From positions 1 through 14,018 of the forward strand of contig DSBX01000360.1 in assembly GCA_011049385.1 (NCBI GenBank): a DNA stretch of 14,018 bases, written 5' to 3'. Below, piece after piece: positions 1 to 6,892 of this stretch. A program made the position numbers and the translations under genes. Within the stretch, counting starts at the first letter, position 1; every line of letters starts with the position of its first letter. The DNA is from Caldifarciminota bacterium (lineage in GTDB: Bacteria; Hydrothermota; Tepidihabitantia; Tepidihabitantales; Tepidihabitantaceae). The notes beneath the pieces were generated by a model that did not search any database, was not told where the DNA came from, and saw only the letters and a list, made by a program, of their open reading frames with translations.

Positions 1-1
1 C

Positions 2-610
2 CCCAATGGCGTGGACCTGGCGCGGTTTCGGCCCGATGCCGAGGTCCCTCCTGAGGCCGGGCGCCTCCGCCCTTACGTCCTGTTCGTGGGCCGGCTCGAA
101 CAGCGAAAGGGTCTGGAAGTCCTGCTGCGGGCGATGCCCGCGGTCTGCAGCCGCCACCCGGCGGTCCGGCTGGTCGTGGTCGGTTCCGGCCCGCTTGAGC
201 GGCAATGTCACCGGCTCTGCGCCGAACTCGGTATCGCGGACCGGGTCCGGTTCGTCGGCCGGGTCGAGGGCGACCGGCTGCCCGGGTGGTACGCCGGCGC
301 CGAGCTCTACGTCTCCCCCGCGCTCGGAGGCGAGGCAATGGGCATTGTCCTGATTGAAGCAATGGCTGCGGGCCGGCCGGTGATTGCGTCACGCATCCCC
401 GGGTACGACGAGGTCATCGCCGACCGCCGGGACGGGATTCTCGTCGAGCCGGGCGCCGGCCCGGCGCTTGCCGACGCCATCTCCGGGCTGCTGACGGACC
501 CGGCCCGGTGCCGCGAGCTGACCGCCGCCGGGCTGAGAACCATCGAACGCTACGCCTGGCCCCGGGTCGCCGGTCAGGTCGAGCAAGTGTACCGGGAGGT
601 GCTGGATTAG
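2..610 (+). CDS. GT4 family glycosyltransferase, C-terminal part (5' end outside window)
   Basis: The frame is open from the window edge, so only the C-terminal donor-binding half (about 202 residues) of a GT-B fold glycosyltransferase is visible. It opens with the inter-domain signature P-N-G-V-D-L-A-R-F-R-P. Next come F-V-G-R-L-E-Q-R-K-G, the usual first strand of the GT4 nucleotide-sugar domain, and L-L-R-A-M-P. The EX7E motif lies in G-G-E-A-M-G-I-V-L-I-E, followed by A-M-A-A-G-R-P-V-I-A-S and I-P-G-Y-D-E. The family transfers sugars from nucleotide donors to lipids or polysaccharides in the cytoplasm. The EX7E context resembles PimA-like mannosyltransferases, but donor and acceptor cannot be told from sequence. 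A very similar gene follows with a 5-bp overlap. The GTG at 11 and ATG at 6 are internal or out of frame and are not starts. Confidence 0.9.
   Translation, partial: PNGVDLARFRPDAEVPPEAGRLRPYVLFVGRLEQRKGLEVLLRAMPAVCSRHPAVRLVVVGSGPLERQCHRLCAELGIADRVRFVGRVEGDRLPGWYAGAELYVSPALGGEAMGIVLIEAMAAGRPVIASRIPGYDEVIADRRDGILVEPGAGPALADAISGLLTDPARCRELTAAGLRTIERYAWPRVAGQVEQVYREVLD
594..600 (+). promoter_or_regulatory. Shine-Dalgarno sequence that fixes a non-canonical ATT start
   Basis: GGGAGGT is a perfect anti-16S match inside the last codons of the upstream glycosyltransferase. It is followed by 5 nt (GCTGG) and then ATT at 606. No ATG, GTG, TTG or CTG codon lies within a normal spacing in the downstream gene's frame, so the site supports initiation at ATT. 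Confidence 0.65.
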
Positions 611-1811
611 CCGCCCGCTCCGCATCTGCCTCGTCTCGGCCGCCTATCACCCTTACCCGTCCGGCGTGAGCGAGCACGTCTCGCACCTTGCCCGGTCCCT
701 GGTCGAACTCGGCCACGATGTCCACGTCCTGACGACCCGCTTCCCCGGCGAGTGGGACGACGCCGCCGAGCCCTTCCCGGTCACCCGCCTGGGCCGGGCC
801 GTGCTCATCCCGCTCAATCGCTCCTATGCGACGCTCCCGGTCGGGCTCCGGCTCGCCCGCGACACCGCCGCGTTCATGGCCGCGCACAGCTTCGATATCG
901 TCCACTGTCACGGCATGTTCTGGCCGGAAATCTCCTACTGGGCACTGCGCGCGAGCCGGGCCGTCAACCTCGTCTCGTTCCTCGCCGCCGGCTTCCGCAT
1001 CAACCGCCGGGGCGGCCGGACCTACCGGTGGCTGTTCAGCCGGCTCTTGAGGAGAATTGACGGCCTGGTGCCCATCTCCCGGCGTGCCCGCGAAGCGTTC
1101 GCCGCCTACATACCCGGGCTTGAAGCCCCGGCCGACGGCCTCGACTGGCGCATCATCCCCTGCGGCATTGACCTCGACCGGTTCCGGCCCGGGCTTGAAT
1201 CCCGGCCCGGACCCAGGTCCTCCTCCACCCCGCGCATCCTGTTTCTCGGCCGGCTCGACGGCCGCAAGGGCATCCGGGTCCTGCTCCGGGCGATGCCCGG
1301 CGTGCTCCGCGAGCGGCCCGGCACCCGGCTCACCGTCATCGGCACCGGGCCCGAGGAAACGGCCGCCCGGCGCCTGTGCGCGCGGCTCGATATCGAAGCC
1401 GCGGTGGACTTCGTCGGCCGGGCACCGCGCGACGAACTGCCCCGCTACTACTGCGGCGCGGACGTCTACTGCGCGCCGACCCTGGGCGGCGAAACGCTGG
1501 GTATTGTCCTGCTTGAAGCGATGGCCTCGGGCACGCCGGTGGTCGCCTCCGACATCCCGGGCTACGACGAAACGGTCCGGCGCGACGTTGACGGCCTGCT
1601 GGTCCGGCCCGGGGACCCGGATGCGCTCGCGGCCGCACTGGTGCGGGTGCTCAAAGACGAAGAAATGCGCCGGCGGCTGGTCGAATCCGGCCTGGCCCGG
1701 GCCCGCACCTACGCCTGGCCCGAGGTCGCGCGCCGGACCGTCGAGTACTACCGCGCGCTGATGGCCCGGCGCCGGGTCAAACCCGGCCCAGCACGCCCGC
1801 CAGCGCGCTGA
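606..1811 (+). CDS. GT4 family glycosyltransferase (tandem paralogue)
   Basis: A complete GT-B glycosyltransferase of about 401 residues if started at ATT 606. The N-terminal domain begins R-I-C-L-V-S-A-A-Y-H-P-Y-P-S-G-V-S-E-H, the usual first strand and glycine-rich acceptor loop, which is followed by H-V-L-T-T and D-I-V-H-C-H-G. The C-terminal domain has C-G-I-D-L-D-R-F-R-P, F-L-G-R-L-D-G-R-K-G and the EX7E motif at about E296/E304 in G-G-E-T-L-G-I-V-L-L-E. The first conventional start, GTG at 666, would delete the first Rossmann strand and its loop. ATT at 606 has a perfect Shine-Dalgarno and overlaps the upstream stop (TAG 608-610). Upstream of 666 the frame contains no ATG, GTG, TTG or CTG back to the in-frame TGA at 534. 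Shared blocks with the preceding gene (LLRAMP, GIVLxEAMAxG, IPGYDE, YAWP) indicate tandem duplication. The acceptor is unknown; a PimA-like role is possible. The 3' end overlaps the convergent rsmA. Confidence 0.9.
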   Translation: MSRPLRICLVSAAYHPYPSGVSEHVSHLARSLVELGHDVHVLTTRFPGEWDDAAEPFPVTRLGRAVLIPLNRSYATLPVGLRLARDTAAFMAAHSFDIVHCHGMFWPEISYWALRASRAVNLVSFLAAGFRINRRGGRTYRWLFSRLLRRIDGLVPISRRAREAFAAYIPGLEAPADGLDWRIIPCGIDLDRFRPGLESRPGPRSSSTPRILFLGRLDGRKGIRVLLRAMPGVLRERPGTRLTVIGTGPEETAARRLCARLDIEAAVDFVGRAPRDELPRYYCGADVYCAPTLGGETLGIVLLEAMASGTPVVASDIPGYDETVRRDVDGLLVRPGDPDALAAALVRVLKDEEMRRRLVESGLARARTYAWPEVARRTVEYYRALMARRRVKPGPARPPAR

Positions 1812-2568
1812 ACCGCTCGGCAGGCACCGCCTCGGCGCGACAGCCGGCGTCAATCCCGGCCTGCGCCAGCGCCGCCTCGGCCACCGCCCGGGTCACGCCG
1901 AACCCCGCGACGATGTTGTTCGCCAGCGTCTTGCGGCGCTGGGCGAAAGCGGCGCGCACCAGCCGCCGGAAGAAGGCCTCGTCCTCGACCGGGAACAGCG
2001 GCCGCTCCCGCCGCACCAGCCGGAACGAGGTCGAAACGACGTCGGGCCGGGGCCGGAAGTAGCGGCCCGGGATGCTCAGCAGTTTCTCGCGCCGGCACCA
2101 CCGCTCGCAGAAGACGCTCATCGCGCTGTAGTCCTTCGAACCCGGTCCGCCCAGCACCCGGCGCGCGAACTCGCGCTGGGTCGTGAGCACCGCGGTCGTC
2201 CAGCCGGTAAAGTCGTCCAGCAGACGGAAGAGCATCGGCGAAGAGACGCTGTAGGGCAGGTTGCCGATGACCTTGACCGGCCGCTCGAAGTCCGGCCGCC
2301 AGGTGAGAAAGTCGGCGATGATGAGCCGGAAGCCGGGTTCCGCTCCCAGCTCGGCCAGGAGCCGGTCCGCCAGCCTCGGGTCGAGTTCGACCGCCACGAC
2401 CCGCCCGGCCCGGCCGACCAGCAGGCGGGTGAGCGCGCCGCGGCCCGGTCCGATTTCCAGCACCGTGTCATCGCCGCCGGGCTCGAGCGCGTTCACCAGC
2501 GCCTCCGCGGTCGGAGCGTGAACCAGGAATGACTGCCCCAACGCCTTGTGCGGGCTGAAGCGTCGCAT
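1777..2568 (-). CDS. rsmA: 16S rRNA (adenine(1518)-N(6)/adenine(1519)-N(6))-dimethyltransferase RsmA/KsgA
   Basis: Uses S-adenosylmethionine to dimethylate the two adjacent adenines in the 3'-terminal helix 45 loop of 16S rRNA, a late step in 30S assembly. The 263-residue protein has the family's usual length. The N-terminal K-A-L-G-Q-S-F-L is the KsgA signature. SAM motif I is L-E-I-G-P-G-R-G-A-L-T at about 37-47, and the acidic loop is V-E-L-D at 60-63. The catalytic N-L-P-Y lies at 103-106. T-T-Q-R-E-F-A-R-R-V, F-R-P-R-P-D-V and A-F-A-Q-R-R-K-T-L complete the pattern. The ATG at 2568 gives the expected N-terminus. The gene is last in metG-tatD-rsmA, 9 bp after the tatD stop, with no clear ribosome binding site of its own. 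Its C-terminal codons overlap the end of the convergent glycosyltransferase by 35 bp. Confidence 0.96.
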   Translation of the reverse strand: MRRFSPHKALGQSFLVHAPTAEALVNALEPGGDDTVLEIGPGRGALTRLLVGRAGRVVAVELDPRLADRLLAELGAEPGFRLIIADFLTWRPDFERPVKVIGNLPYSVSSPMLFRLLDDFTGWTTAVLTTQREFARRVLGGPGSKDYSAMSVFCERWCRREKLLSIPGRYFRPRPDVVSTSFRLVRRERPLFPVEDEAFFRRLVRAAFAQRRKTLANNIVAGFGVTRAVAEAALAQAGIDAGCRAEAVPAERFSALAGVLGRV

Positions 2569-2577
2569 CGCGGTCGT

Positions 2578-3375
2578 TCAGTCGGAAGTGCGGAAACAAC
2601 GGCGGGCGTTGTCGCGGGTGAGCTCCGCGGTCTCGCGCGGAGTCAGGTCGAGCACGCCGGCCAGGTGCCGGACAGTATTGACTATCAGCGCCGGCTCGTT
2701 GCGCTCGCCCCGCTCGGGTTCGGGTGCAAGGTAGGGCGCGTCGGTCTCGACCATCAGCCGCTCGTGGGGAATGCGGCGGGCGACTTCGGCCAGCCGGCCG
2801 TCGTAGGTCAGGTTGCCGGCGAAAGAGATGTAGTAACCCCGCTCGACCGCCCAGTCCGCCATCTTCGCGTCGCCCGAGAAGCAGTGCATCACCCCGGCGT
2901 GGTAGCCGTGCTCGTCGAGGAGCGCCCGCGCCCGGTGGGCGGCGTCCCGCACGTGCAGGATCATCGGCAGTTCCATCGCCCGGGCCAGCTCGACCTGCAC
3001 CTCGAAGGCGACCTCCTGGTTGGAACGGGCGGAAATGCCCCGAAAGAAGTCGAGCCCGATTTCGCCGATTGCCTTGATGCTGGGCTCGATGCAGAGCTCC
3101 TTCAGGGTCGTGACGTCGTATGAACGGAAGCGGTCGGCCTCGTGAGGATGAACGCCGATCGAGCAGTACATCCCTTCCTGATTCCGACAGAGACGAATTG
3201 CCTCCTGGCTGTCGGGCACGTTCTGGCTGGCGACGAGCATCTCCCGGACCCCGGCGACGAAGGCGCGGCGCAGTACCGCCTTGAGGTCGCCCGCGAACTG
3301 GATGTCGGTCAGGTGGCAGTGCGAGTCGAAGAGGTTGAGGCCATCCGGGTTCTGCCGCGACCGACGCGCCCGCAA
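2578..3375 (-). CDS. tatD: TatD family metal-dependent hydrolase/DNase
   Basis: A TIM-barrel amidohydrolase-fold enzyme. Characterised relatives are metal-dependent 3'-5' exonucleases or DNases, and others have unknown substrates. About 265 residues, the family norm. The likely metal ligands are visible: H19 and H21 in D-S-H-C-H-L, E105 in G-E-I-G-L-D, H141 in I-L-H-V-R-D, H164 in M-H-C-F-S-G and D212 in E-T-D-A-P-Y-L. The open frame runs upstream over metG, but the family N-terminus (L-F-D-S-H-C-H) places the start near 3375. There a TTG codon follows GAGGTG with 7-nt spacing and begins 1 nt after the metG stop. The nearby ATG is in the wrong frame. Co-transcription with metG and rsmA is a common bacterial arrangement. 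The subfamily (YcfH/YabD-like) is inferred from this context. Confidence 0.93.
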   Translation of the reverse strand: MRARRSRQNPDGLNLFDSHCHLTDIQFAGDLKAVLRRAFVAGVREMLVASQNVPDSQEAIRLCRNQEGMYCSIGVHPHEADRFRSYDVTTLKELCIEPSIKAIGEIGLDFFRGISARSNQEVAFEVQVELARAMELPMILHVRDAAHRARALLDEHGYHAGVMHCFSGDAKMADWAVERGYYISFAGNLTYDGRLAEVARRIPHERLMVETDAPYLAPEPERGERNEPALIVNTVRHLAGVLDLTPRETAELTRDNARRCFRTSD

Positions 3376-3376
3376 G

Positions 3377-5443
3377 CTACGACACCTCACTGCCCGGCGC
3401 GACCTCGGCGTCGGGCGCGACCAGCGCAACCCGGTCGCCGTCAACCGCGGCCAGCAGCATCCCGTTGGACTCGACCCCGCGCAGGCGGGCCGGTGCCAGG
3501 TTGGCGACCACGACCACCTGCCGGCCGACCAGGGCGGCCGGCTCGTAGGCCTTGCCGATGCCGGCCACAATCTGGCGTTCTTCATCCCCGAGGTTAACGA
3601 CCAGCTTGACCAGCTTGTCCGTATCCGGGACCCGCTCCGCGCTCTTGACCCGGGCGACCCGGAGCTGGACCTTCTTGAAATCCTCGAAGCTCAGCATCGG
3701 CTCCTCCTTGACAGGTTCGGGTTTGGAGGCCGCGGGGTCGAGGACCTTGGCCGGCACGGAATCCTTGGCCCCTTGAACCGTCTCGTCGCTTTCCTTCACG
3801 CCCAGCCGCGCAAGCTGGGCCTCGATCACCGCGTCGTCAACCTTCTCGAACAGGATTTCGGGCTCGCCCAGTTCCGCCGGCACCGCCGGTCGGGACGCAT
3901 CGTCCCAGCTGCGCCGGCCCAGGCCCAACAGCCGGCCCAGCTTCCGGCTCGTGAAGGGCAGGAACGGGTACAACAGCGGTTCCAGCGCGGAGATGAGCCG
4001 CACGCAGGTGTTCATCGTCCGGTCGCATTCGGCGCGGGCATCACGAAACTGCCGCCAGGGCGCCCGGCCGTCGAAGTAGCGGTTGCCCAGCGCCGGCAGG
4101 GTCATCACCTCCCGGGCCGCGGCCTTGAGCCGGAAACCTTCGATCATCTCGCCCAGCCGGCCGGTCGTCGCCTCGATCGTCTTCAGCACTTCAAGGCTCG
4201 GCTCGTCGTCCGCGGTCACGTCCGGGACCCGGCCGCCGTAGTTCCTCCTCAGGAACACCGCGACGCGGTTGACGAAGTTGCCCAGCACATCGGCCAGTTC
4301 GTTGTTGCTCCGGGCCTGGTAGTCGCGCCAGGCGAAGTCCACGTCCCGGTTCTCGGGCAGGTTAACCGCCAGCGCGTAACGCAGGGGGTCGGGCGGAAGC
4401 TCGGCCAGGTACTCCGGCAGCCAGGCCGCCCAGTTGCGCGAAGTGGAAATCTTCCGGCTCTCGATGTTGATGAACTCGTTGGCCGGGATCTCGCCGGGCA
4501 GAACGAAATCGCCGTGGGCCATCAGCATCGCGGGCCAGACCATCGCGTGGAAGACGATGTTGTCCTTGCCGATGAAGTGCACCAGCTTCGTCCCCGGGTC
4601 GAGCCAGTAGTCCCGCCAGCGGTCGGACCGGCCGGTCCGCTCCGCCCACTCCTTGGTCGAAGAGATGTAGCCGATCGGCGCGTCGAACCAGACGTACATC
4701 ACCTTGTCCCTCGCCTCGGGCAGGGGTACCGGCACGCCCCACGACAGGTCCCGGGTGATCGAGCGGTCGCGCAGGCCCTGCTCGAACCAGCCGGCGCAGA
4801 ACCGCTTGACGTTCGCCTTCCAGTTCGTCTTCGAGTCGAGCCACCGCCGCAACGGCTCCTGGAACTGCGACAGGGCGAAGAACCAGTGCCTCGTTTCCCG
4901 CACCTCCGGCGTCGCGCCGCAGGTCATACACTTCGGGCTCTCCAGGTCGAGCGGCTCGATCCACCGGCCGCAGGCCTCGCACTGGTCGCCCCGCGCGCCC
5001 TCGGTATGGCAGTGCGGGCAGGTGCCCTCGACGTAACGGTCGGCAATGAACATCCGGCAGGAAGGGCAATAGAGCTGGCGGGTGGACTCGGGTTTGATGT
5101 ACCCTTTCTCGTAGACCCGGACGAAGAAGTCCCGGGCGGTGCGGTGGTGAACCGGCAGGGATGTCCGCGAGTAGTTGTCGAACTCGATGCCGATGCCGTC
5201 GAAGGCCTGCCGGATTCGCTCGTGGTACCTGTCGATTATCGCCTTGGGACTGACGTTCTGCCGCTGGGCCGCCAGAATAATCGGCACGCCGTGCTCGTCC
5301 GAACCGCAGATGTAGACAATGTCCGAGCCCTTAAGCCGGTGGTACTTGACATAGATGTCCGCGGGCAGGTAGGCGCCGCCGAGTTGTCCGAAGTGAACGT
5401 CCCCGTTGGCGTATGGCAACGCACTCGTCACCAGAATCTTCAC
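3377..5443 (-). CDS. metG: Methionyl-tRNA synthetase with C-terminal tRNA-binding domain
   Basis: Charges tRNA-Met with methionine in the cytoplasm. About 688 residues from GTG 5443, which gives M-K-I-L-V-T-S-A-L-P-Y-A-N-G-D, the standard N-terminus. A TTG at 5473 is also in frame but would add residues atypical of the family and lies in the proposed -35 element. Class I signatures are present but atypical: H-F-G-Q at 17-20 for HIGH and K-I-S-T-S at 331-335 for KMSKS. Four Cys pairs (C126/C129, C142/C145, C155/C158, C172/C175) form the zinc-binding insertion expected of two-knuckle MetRS enzymes. A helical anticodon domain follows, then a charged linker. The C-terminal OB-fold, starting about S-F-E-D-F-K-K-V-Q-L-R-V-A-R-V and including V-V-A-N-L-A-P-A-R-L-R-G, is the Trbp111-like dimerisation and tRNA-binding module. 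It heads the operon with tatD and rsmA. Confidence 0.96.
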   Translation of the reverse strand: MKILVTSALPYANGDVHFGQLGGAYLPADIYVKYHRLKGSDIVYICGSDEHGVPIILAAQRQNVSPKAIIDRYHERIRQAFDGIGIEFDNYSRTSLPVHHRTARDFFVRVYEKGYIKPESTRQLYCPSCRMFIADRYVEGTCPHCHTEGARGDQCEACGRWIEPLDLESPKCMTCGATPEVRETRHWFFALSQFQEPLRRWLDSKTNWKANVKRFCAGWFEQGLRDRSITRDLSWGVPVPLPEARDKVMYVWFDAPIGYISSTKEWAERTGRSDRWRDYWLDPGTKLVHFIGKDNIVFHAMVWPAMLMAHGDFVLPGEIPANEFINIESRKISTSRNWAAWLPEYLAELPPDPLRYALAVNLPENRDVDFAWRDYQARSNNELADVLGNFVNRVAVFLRRNYGGRVPDVTADDEPSLEVLKTIEATTGRLGEMIEGFRLKAAAREVMTLPALGNRYFDGRAPWRQFRDARAECDRTMNTCVRLISALEPLLYPFLPFTSRKLGRLLGLGRRSWDDASRPAVPAELGEPEILFEKVDDAVIEAQLARLGVKESDETVQGAKDSVPAKVLDPAASKPEPVKEEPMLSFEDFKKVQLRVARVKSAERVPDTDKLVKLVVNLGDEERQIVAGIGKAYEPAALVGRQVVVVANLAPARLRGVESNGMLLAAVDGDRVALVAPDAEVAPGSEVS
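3383..3388 (-). promoter_or_regulatory. Ribosome binding site of the TatD gene
   Basis: GAGGTG on the minus strand lies within the last metG codons, 7 nt upstream of TTG 3375. It decides the TTG start and implies translation coupled to metG termination. Confidence 0.55.
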
Positions 5444-5450
5444 GGCGCAA

Positions 5451-5478
5451 AGAATAGCGCACCGCACCCCCAAGTCAA
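5451..5478 (-). promoter_or_regulatory. Putative metG promoter placed for a leaderless transcript
   Basis: On the minus strand, TTGACT (plus 5473-5478) is separated by 16 bp from TATTCT (plus 5451-5456). The -10 ends 7 nt before GTG 5443, so transcription should begin at or within a base or two of the start codon. No Shine-Dalgarno lies between. Confidence 0.55.
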
Positions 5479-5517
5479 TGCGCCCTCATCACCAGGCTCG
5501 CCGGAACATCCTCCGGC

Positions 5518-5545
5518 TTGCACCCCCGGGCCTTTTCGGTACAAT
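5518..5545 (+). promoter_or_regulatory. Putative rnf operon promoter
   Basis: TTGCAC (5518-5523) is separated by 16 bp from TACAAT (5540-5545, five of six to consensus). The -10 ends 9 nt before ATG 5555, and the short gap (CCGACTCCG) has no Shine-Dalgarno. A leaderless or nearly leaderless rnfC mRNA is expected. The -35 is weak, matching only TTG. It lies back to back with the metG promoter in a 111-bp divergent region. Confidence 0.5.
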
Positions 5546-5554
5546 CCGACTCCG

Positions 5555-6892
5555 ATGCTATCTTTCCGCGGCGGCGTGCACCCGTCCGAGAACAAGCACT
5601 CGACCAGGCACCTCGCGGTCGAAACCCTGCCCCTGCCGCCGGTCGTGTTCGTGCCCATGTCCCAGCACATCGGCGCACCGGCGAAGCCTGTCGTCGAGAA
5701 AGGCGCCGAGGTCCGCACCGGTACCGTCATCGGCGAGGCCCAGGGCCGGGTATCGGTCCCGGTCCACGCACCCCTGTCCGGAACCGTCACCGGGGTCACC
5801 GAGATGCCTCACCCGCTCGCCGGCAACCGGGTGATGACCGTGGTGATAGAATCCGACGGCAAGGACACACCGGACACCGGCATCGGCGAGCGCGCGGCCG
5901 ATGACTTCACCCCGGAACAGCGCATTGAAGCGGTCCGTGCCGCCGGGGTGGTCGGCATGGGTGGTGCGACCTTCCCGACCTTCTTCAAACTCTCCCCGCC
6001 GAAGGAGAAGCGCATAGACACCCTGCTCATCAACGGCTGTGAGTGCGAGCCTTTCCTCACCGCGGACCACCGGGTGATGCTCGAACAGCCTGCCGAGGTC
6101 GTTGACGGTGCGCTGCTCATCGCCCGCGCCCTCGGGGTCGAGAACCTCATCATCGGGGTAGAGGACAACAAGCCCGACGCGGTGGAAACCCTGCGCCGCA
6201 TCCTGCCGTCCGTGTCGGACGGTGCTCAGCCGTGTTCCATCCGCATCCTTGCGCTCAAGACGCTCTACCCGCAGGGGGCCGAGAAACAGCTCATCAAGGC
6301 CTGCCTCAACCGAGAAGTCCCTTCCGGCGGTCTGCCGATGGACGTCGGCTGTGTGGTTCAGAACGTCGGTACCGCGGTCGCGGTCCGGGACGCGGTCCGG
6401 TTTGGTCGCCCGCTCATCGAACGCGTCACCACCGTCACCGGCCCGGCCATAACCGAACCGAAGAATCTCCGCGTCCGCATCGGCACCCCGGTCAAGGCGC
6501 TGGTTGACTACTGCGGCGGGTACCGGGCCGCGCCGGCCAAGCTCATAATGGGCGGACCGATGATGGGCATCGCCGTTGCCTCGGACGAAATCCCGGTGCT
6601 CAAGGGCACCTCCGGCGTGCTGGCGCTCGATGCCGACACGGCCGCGGAGCTTGAGGACCACGACTGCATCCGTTGCGGCCGCTGTATCAAGGCCTGCCCG
6701 ATGGGTCTCGCGCCCCAGCGCCTCTACTACCACATCCTCCGCAAGCGACTCGAAGCCGCCGAGCGCGACCACGTTCTCGACTGCATCGAGTGCGGCTGTT
6801 GCGCCTGGACCTGCCCGGCCAAGATCCGCCTTGTTCACCATTTCAAGTTCGCCAAGTCGGAGATCAACGCCCGCAAGCGAAGAGCCGGATGA
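5555..6892 (+). CDS. rnfC: Electron transport complex subunit RnfC
   Basis: Peripheral subunit of the Rnf complex carrying the FMN/NADH site that exchanges electrons with NAD+ at the cytoplasmic face. 445 residues, the short form without the long C-terminal repeats of enterobacterial RsxC. Visible in order: an N-terminal RnfC domain with G-G-V-H-P; a barrel-sandwich segment (A-P-L-S-G-T-V at 72-78); the Complex I 51-kDa-like nucleotide-binding region with G-M-G-G-A-T-F-P at 134-141 and N-G-C-E-C-E-P at 160-166; Y-P-Q-G-A-E-K-Q; and two [4Fe-4S] motifs at C371/C374/C377/C381 and C410/C413/C416/C420. The frame stays open far upstream across metG, but ATG 5555 gives M-L-S-F-R-G-G-V-H-P, the family N-terminus. 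First gene of the operon; its stop overlaps rnfD in ATGA. Confidence 0.97.
   Translation: MLSFRGGVHPSENKHSTRHLAVETLPLPPVVFVPMSQHIGAPAKPVVEKGAEVRTGTVIGEAQGRVSVPVHAPLSGTVTGVTEMPHPLAGNRVMTVVIESDGKDTPDTGIGERAADDFTPEQRIEAVRAAGVVGMGGATFPTFFKLSPPKEKRIDTLLINGCECEPFLTADHRVMLEQPAEVVDGALLIARALGVENLIIGVEDNKPDAVETLRRILPSVSDGAQPCSIRILALKTLYPQGAEKQLIKACLNREVPSGGLPMDVGCVVQNVGTAVAVRDAVRFGRPLIERVTTVTGPAITEPKNLRVRIGTPVKALVDYCGGYRAAPAKLIMGGPMMGIAVASDEIPVLKGTSGVLALDADTAAELEDHDCIRCGRCIKACPMGLAPQRLYYHILRKRLEAAERDHVLDCIECGCCAWTCPAKIRLVHHFKFAKSEINARKRRAG

Noticed and set aside
1111..1215. Near-repeat of CCGGGCTTGAA in the second glycosyltransferase
   Set aside because: Both copies encode P-G-L-E within the inter-domain region, so coding and GC bias suffice. 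There are no additional copies or structure.
414..1853. 479-residue minus-strand frame opposite the two glycosyltransferases
   Set aside because: It is antisense to well-supported GT4 genes, has Pro/Gly/Arg/Ala-rich composition and matches no family I recognise.
3376..3585. N-terminal extension of the TatD frame into metG
   Set aside because: The extra 70 residues are the metG sequence read in another frame. The family N-terminus and a ribosome binding site support TTG 3375.
3281..5554. Long open frame continuous with rnfC running antisense through metG
   Set aside because: Absence of stops here is a by-product of the GC-rich codon pattern of metG on the other strand. The translation is low-complexity and rnfC homology begins at ATG 5555.
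5558..6841. 427-residue minus-strand frame opposite rnfC
   Set aside because: Shadow of rnfC codon bias; it has no motifs and rnfC is certain on the other strand.
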